The notes below the pieces were generated by a model that saw only the letters and a list, made by a program, of their open reading frames with translations, made no database searches and was not told the origin of the DNA. Of a DNA stretch of 64,000 nucleotides, positions 63,504 through 64,000 are shown one piece after another. The stretch spans positions 90,933-154,932 of the forward strand of contig CAZJKJ010000001.1 of the NCBI GenBank assembly GCA_964546435.1. Reading direction: 5' to 3'. The position numbers and the translations under genes are program-made. Each line of letters opens with the position of its first letter. Within the stretch, counting starts at the first letter, position 1. The stretch comes from CAYNST01 sp964546435 (GTDB lineage: Bacteria; Pseudomonadota; Gammaproteobacteria; Pseudomonadales; Cellvibrionaceae).

Positions 63504-64000
63504 ATGTTTGATCAAGAGACCATTGCGCAGCTGTCGAAGCTGAAGAAAGACATCGTTGCCAGCAAGGACATCGCCGAGGGCATAGTGACTGGCTCGGCTG
63601 GCCGGTATGGATTTGTAAAGCTCGACGATGGCCGGAGCGTTTTTCTCAACCCCGAGAAGATGTTGCGCTTGCTGCCAGGTGATCGCGTACGGGTCAACGT
63701 GGTCAAGAACGACAAAGATCAGCTGGAAGGTGAACTGGAAAAGCTCATCAACTCGGAGTTGACCCGCTTCGTGGGGCGATACAAGGTCAAGGGCAATGCC
63801 CATTTTGTCTTGCCCGACGGTCAGACCCGCTGGATATTCCTGCCCCATCAGTTTCGCGCCAAATGCAAAGAAGACGATCTGGTACTCGCCGAGATTATTC
63901 ACCACCCCTACGAAGACGGCAAAGCCGCCGCCAAGATTCTTCAGCGGATCGGAGCGGACGGTGAAGATTACCTGCACCAGAATCTGGTGACGGCGCGCTT
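63504..64000 (+). CDS. RNase II/R-family exoribonuclease, N-terminal part (cut by window end)
   Basis: The frame opens with MFDQETIAQLSKLKKDI and runs off the right edge after about 165 residues. GIVTGSAGRYGFVKLDDGRSVFLNP is a cold-shock/OB-type RNA-binding domain as at the front of RNase II/R (RNB) exonucleases; a second such unit follows near residue 90 (VGRYKVKGNAHFVLPD). The catalytic RNB domain would lie beyond the window. The family call is therefore based on the N-terminal domains only. Confidence 0.7.
   Translation, partial: MFDQETIAQLSKLKKDIVASKDIAEGIVTGSAGRYGFVKLDDGRSVFLNPEKMLRLLPGDRVRVNVVKNDKDQLEGELEKLINSELTRFVGRYKVKGNAHFVLPDGQTRWIFLPHQFRAKCKEDDLVLAEIIHHPYEDGKAAAKILQRIGADGEDYLHQNLVTAR

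Noticed and set aside
1..64000. tRNA genes, rRNA genes, CRISPR arrays and prophage or restriction-modification genes
   Set aside because: Looked for by eye on both strands; none was found.

Overview
The window is a chromosomal segment of a Gammaproteobacterium. The evidence is a short-form 4.5S SRP RNA, a large single-chain PurL with a C-terminal glutaminase, and mltF, tadA, rdgC, hrpB, serA/serC and ygiQ homologues of gammaproteobacterial type. The exact order cannot be fixed from sequence reading; a marine group near Cellvibrionales/Oceanospirillales is a guess. Conserved housekeeping blocks (about 180-5290, 21730-25230, 53020-64000) alternate with two large accessory lipid/polyketide-type gene clusters, both on the minus strand.

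Housekeeping: ffs, serA, serC and ygiQ at the left. rdgC and hrpB sit between the two clusters. At the right are a TPR protein, a divergent pair (RimK-like ATP-grasp and a GNAT/C39-peptidase fusion), purL, mltF, tadA, a DUF1653 protein and the start of an RNase II/R-type exonuclease cut by the window end.

Cluster 1 (about 5504-20527, read right to left) begins with an acyl carrier protein carrying a C-terminal zinc ribbon. It continues with four ketosynthase-fold proteins in the order active/degenerate/active/degenerate, which looks like two KS-chain-length-factor-like pairs. Next is a 963-residue fusion of a class III aminotransferase with a domain resembling cyanobacterial acyl-ACP reductase, then two FabG-like reductases. 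It ends with an envelope export set: a DUF1302-like beta-barrel, a LolA-like periplasmic carrier and an RND/MMPL exporter. Most junctions overlap or nearly touch, so this is one operon. Inference: a type II (dissociated) synthase builds a reduced acyl chain, releases it as an aldehyde, aminates it to a long-chain amine and exports it toward the outer membrane.

Cluster 2 (about 25771-52382, read right to left, visibly richer in A+T than the flanking housekeeping genes) encodes a different lipid/polyene-like assembly line. It has a PLP fold-III decarboxylase, two ACPs, a KS-CLF didomain fusion, a KASIII, three KASIII-like proteins of an unusual family, KR, DH, an acyl-CoA dehydrogenase, degenerate partners of the last three, a thioesterase and an AMP-forming ligase. 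A glycosyltransferase and an asparagine-synthetase-type amidotransferase may decorate the product. Transport genes are a LolD/FtsX-type ABC pair, a LolA-like carrier, a lipoprotein, an ABC-2 exporter and a second DUF1302-like barrel. The repeated pairing of a canonical enzyme with a degenerate paralogue, and the new KASIII-like family, make this the best candidate for an undescribed system.

Two decayed IS5-family transposase fragments lie at cluster edges (5452-5505 and 27727-28487), consistent with acquisition or rearrangement by mobile elements. No tRNA, rRNA or CRISPR array was seen.
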